Shown here: piece after piece, positions 62,227 to 64,000 of the stretch
Numbering within the stretch: the first letter of the stretch is position 1
How the letters are laid out: every line of letters starts with the position of its first letter
Origin: Hemileia vastatrix
Taxonomy: Eukaryota > Basidiomycota > Pucciniomycetes > Pucciniales > Zaghouaniaceae
Assembly: GCA_030280995.1 (NCBI GenBank)
Contig: JASXTE010000017.1
Span: forward strand, 15,118,498 to 15,182,497
Direction of reading: 5' to 3'
Length of the DNA: 64,000 bases
Made by a program: the position numbers and the translations under genes
Notes under the pieces: generated by a model
Database searches by the model: none
Seen by the model: the letters and a program-made list of their open reading frames with translations, nothing else
What the model was told of the DNA's origin: nothing

Positions 62227-64000
62227 ACTAAAGTAAATTCCTTTGGATGTTTATCAAAAGAAGAGATATGGGAATGAAGTCAGTAAGAATAAAAAGGCAG
62301 AGAAAGGCATTTATAGAGCTCAAAAGGATGTGAAACAAGGTGGAAAAAAAACTGAAGGTGGACTCTATCTTTTGGTCAATAAACAGAGTTCACCCTGTCT
62401 GATTTCAGCACTCATTTTCCACAATCAAAAACAACATGTAAAAGTGGTTTATTACTATTCATACCCCTCAACACATACATGCTATTACTTTATTCAAAGT
62501 TTGTAATAAGTACCAAAAATTGAGGCTGAAGATCTATAGGAGTGTAAAAATAGCCATTACATACTATTTTGATTTTTTACAAAGTCTTTTACAGAATTTC
62601 TATTAAGAATTTACATATGATAGAAAACCAATAAAATGGGTAAACCTTTGAAACAAGTTGGAAAAATTAGAAAAGCCTACATTTAAATTTTGAGCTAATG
62701 CACTTTTTTTCTTTCATTAGATGAATGTATAGAGCTTTTAATTTAGTTCATAACAATTTTAGTGAGATGTATAATATTTTTAAATTCAAAAATATTTTAA
62801 ATAAATATTAAAAATTAAACACATTGATATATATAGTAAACCTTTTGCTTTATTTTATGTTCTATAATTACTGTACATGAAAAAAAAAATTAGTCATGAT
62901 AACAAAAAATTTAATAAAATGAGTATTTTAGCTTCCTCACCATCTTTTCTATAATCTATTAAATAAAAGAAAAAACTTTTTGAGTCATTTTTTTAAAAAA
63001 GTTTTTTCATTTCAATGACTCTCTACATTTTCCAAAAATAATATATCTTAATTTTGGTGGAACTTAGATTGAACTCACAATGAGATCCTGTTTTGGAATG
63101 TGGTTCAAGCTAAGTTAAACTGTGAAAAAATTTATAATTTTTTAAAATTTTTATCAAATATTTTTAAATGTAAAAATCAGTATATTCTTTATCAAAATTA
63201 TTTATATTACATACTTTAAATTTCTGGAAACAAATACAAATGATGAATCATTACGGAGAAATTTTTTATTAAAAATATTTGGATGTTGATTTTCTAATAT
63301 TATGAAATTATTCTTTTTTCTCCATTAAAGATTAAGAAGATAAATAAAAATTATTTTAATACAACTATAACATATAAAAAAGGTATCAGATGTTCTTTTT
63401 AGATTCATACTAACTCAAAAAAACAATTTGTTCATGTTAAGTACAAATTATATAGATCCTTCAAAGCCTCACATTTTTTTTCTTGATTTTCATGTGTAAA
63501 TTAAAGGGAAATCTCATTGGGTAAAAATTTTATCTTTTTAAAAAATCAAATAAATAAATTTCAAATAAATATATACTGTTTTAAAAACTCAAAGTTTAAA
63601 CTTAAGTTTCTGTCTTAAATGTGTACTGATTTGTTTAAATATTCTCTATCCAAATTCATTTTTTAATAATATATTCATTCTAGTATTTCTTACTTATAAG
63701 GCCAATTACAAGAAGATTTATAAAATCTTCTGCTGACATATAATTTCAAAGGGATTTTACTTTAAAGAAATAAAAATTTAATAGCAGAATAATAAAATTT
63801 TTACCTATCTGTGTGAACATCATTTTTCTAATAAATGATTGATAAATTTTTAACTCATATATTCTATTTAATAAGTATGTGTAAATATTCAGTTTTAAAT
63901 TAATCCTGTCAAAAACTTTTTTCCAAAGACTAAAAAAGAAACCTGAAACTTTTTACATAATTTTTTCATCAACAACATAGAATTGAAATATTCTGTCTAT
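62227..64000. other. AT-rich sequence, no gene recognised
   Basis: About 25% GC with homopolymer runs. The 87-codon frame at 62243-62506 is lysine-rich and without motifs; I see nothing else. Confidence 0.5.

Noticed and set aside
62243..62506. 87-codon lysine-rich frame
   Set aside because: No domain, no neighbours, and a composition expected from AT-rich DNA.

Overview
This window looks like AT-rich nuclear DNA from a basidiomycete fungus, most likely a rust (Pucciniales). The signs are short GT-AG introns (50-106 nt), basidiomycete-type Ty3/Gypsy and Ty1/Copia elements, a gene fragment resembling a multicopy rust protein family as I recall it, and a cysteine-containing small secreted protein candidate. 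The species call is inference. Almost everything is transposable-element sequence, much of it nested. I found no rRNA, no convincing tRNA and no clearly intact host housekeeping gene.

Layout. 1-5526: internal part of an old, mutation-riddled minus-strand Ty3/Gypsy element (pol and gag pseudogenes). Its 5' LTR is split into 5527-6347 and 19373-19645 by a young 13.0-kb plus-strand member of the same family (6348-19372; two 1092-bp LTRs, TG..CA ends, CCGT target duplication). The young copy has intact Gag-protease and Pol frames, and its 4.1-kb 3' region carries structured hairpin modules and two spliced antisense genes with Zn2Cys6-like motifs. 19800-21122: PIF/Harbinger transposase relic interrupted by a 198-bp MITE. 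21726-23415: CACTA-type element (ATA duplication) carrying an intron-containing gene fragment. 24237-38760: plus-strand Copia element (117-bp LTRs, ATTAT duplication), split by a 9.4-kb CACTA-like element (26528-35944) that holds about ten copies of a 608-bp repeat, each centred on a roughly 44-bp palindrome. 39032-52928: minus-strand Copia element of a related family, split inside its gag by a plus-strand chromovirus (43966-52674; AAGAT duplication). 52947-53059: solo Copia LTR. 53650-54282: broken gene for a small secreted protein. 54858-55054: second copy of the MITE. 56911-58361: Gypsy gag relic. 61964-62223: small CACTA-like MITE. The remainder is AT-rich sequence with no recognisable gene.

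How it works together. In the young Gypsy copy, Gag-protease and Pol are linked by an HIV-type slippery heptamer (U UUU UUA) followed by a long stem-loop, and both are kept in the decayed sister copy. A short hairpin motif (4-bp stem, 6-nt loop, then TTAAACTG) recurs 14 times through pol and the 3' region, with stems that change in a paired way. I infer that RNA structure is under selection in this family. The chromovirus leader independently carries a different repeated hairpin. These repeated hairpins and the antisense zinc-cluster genes are the best candidates for something not yet described.
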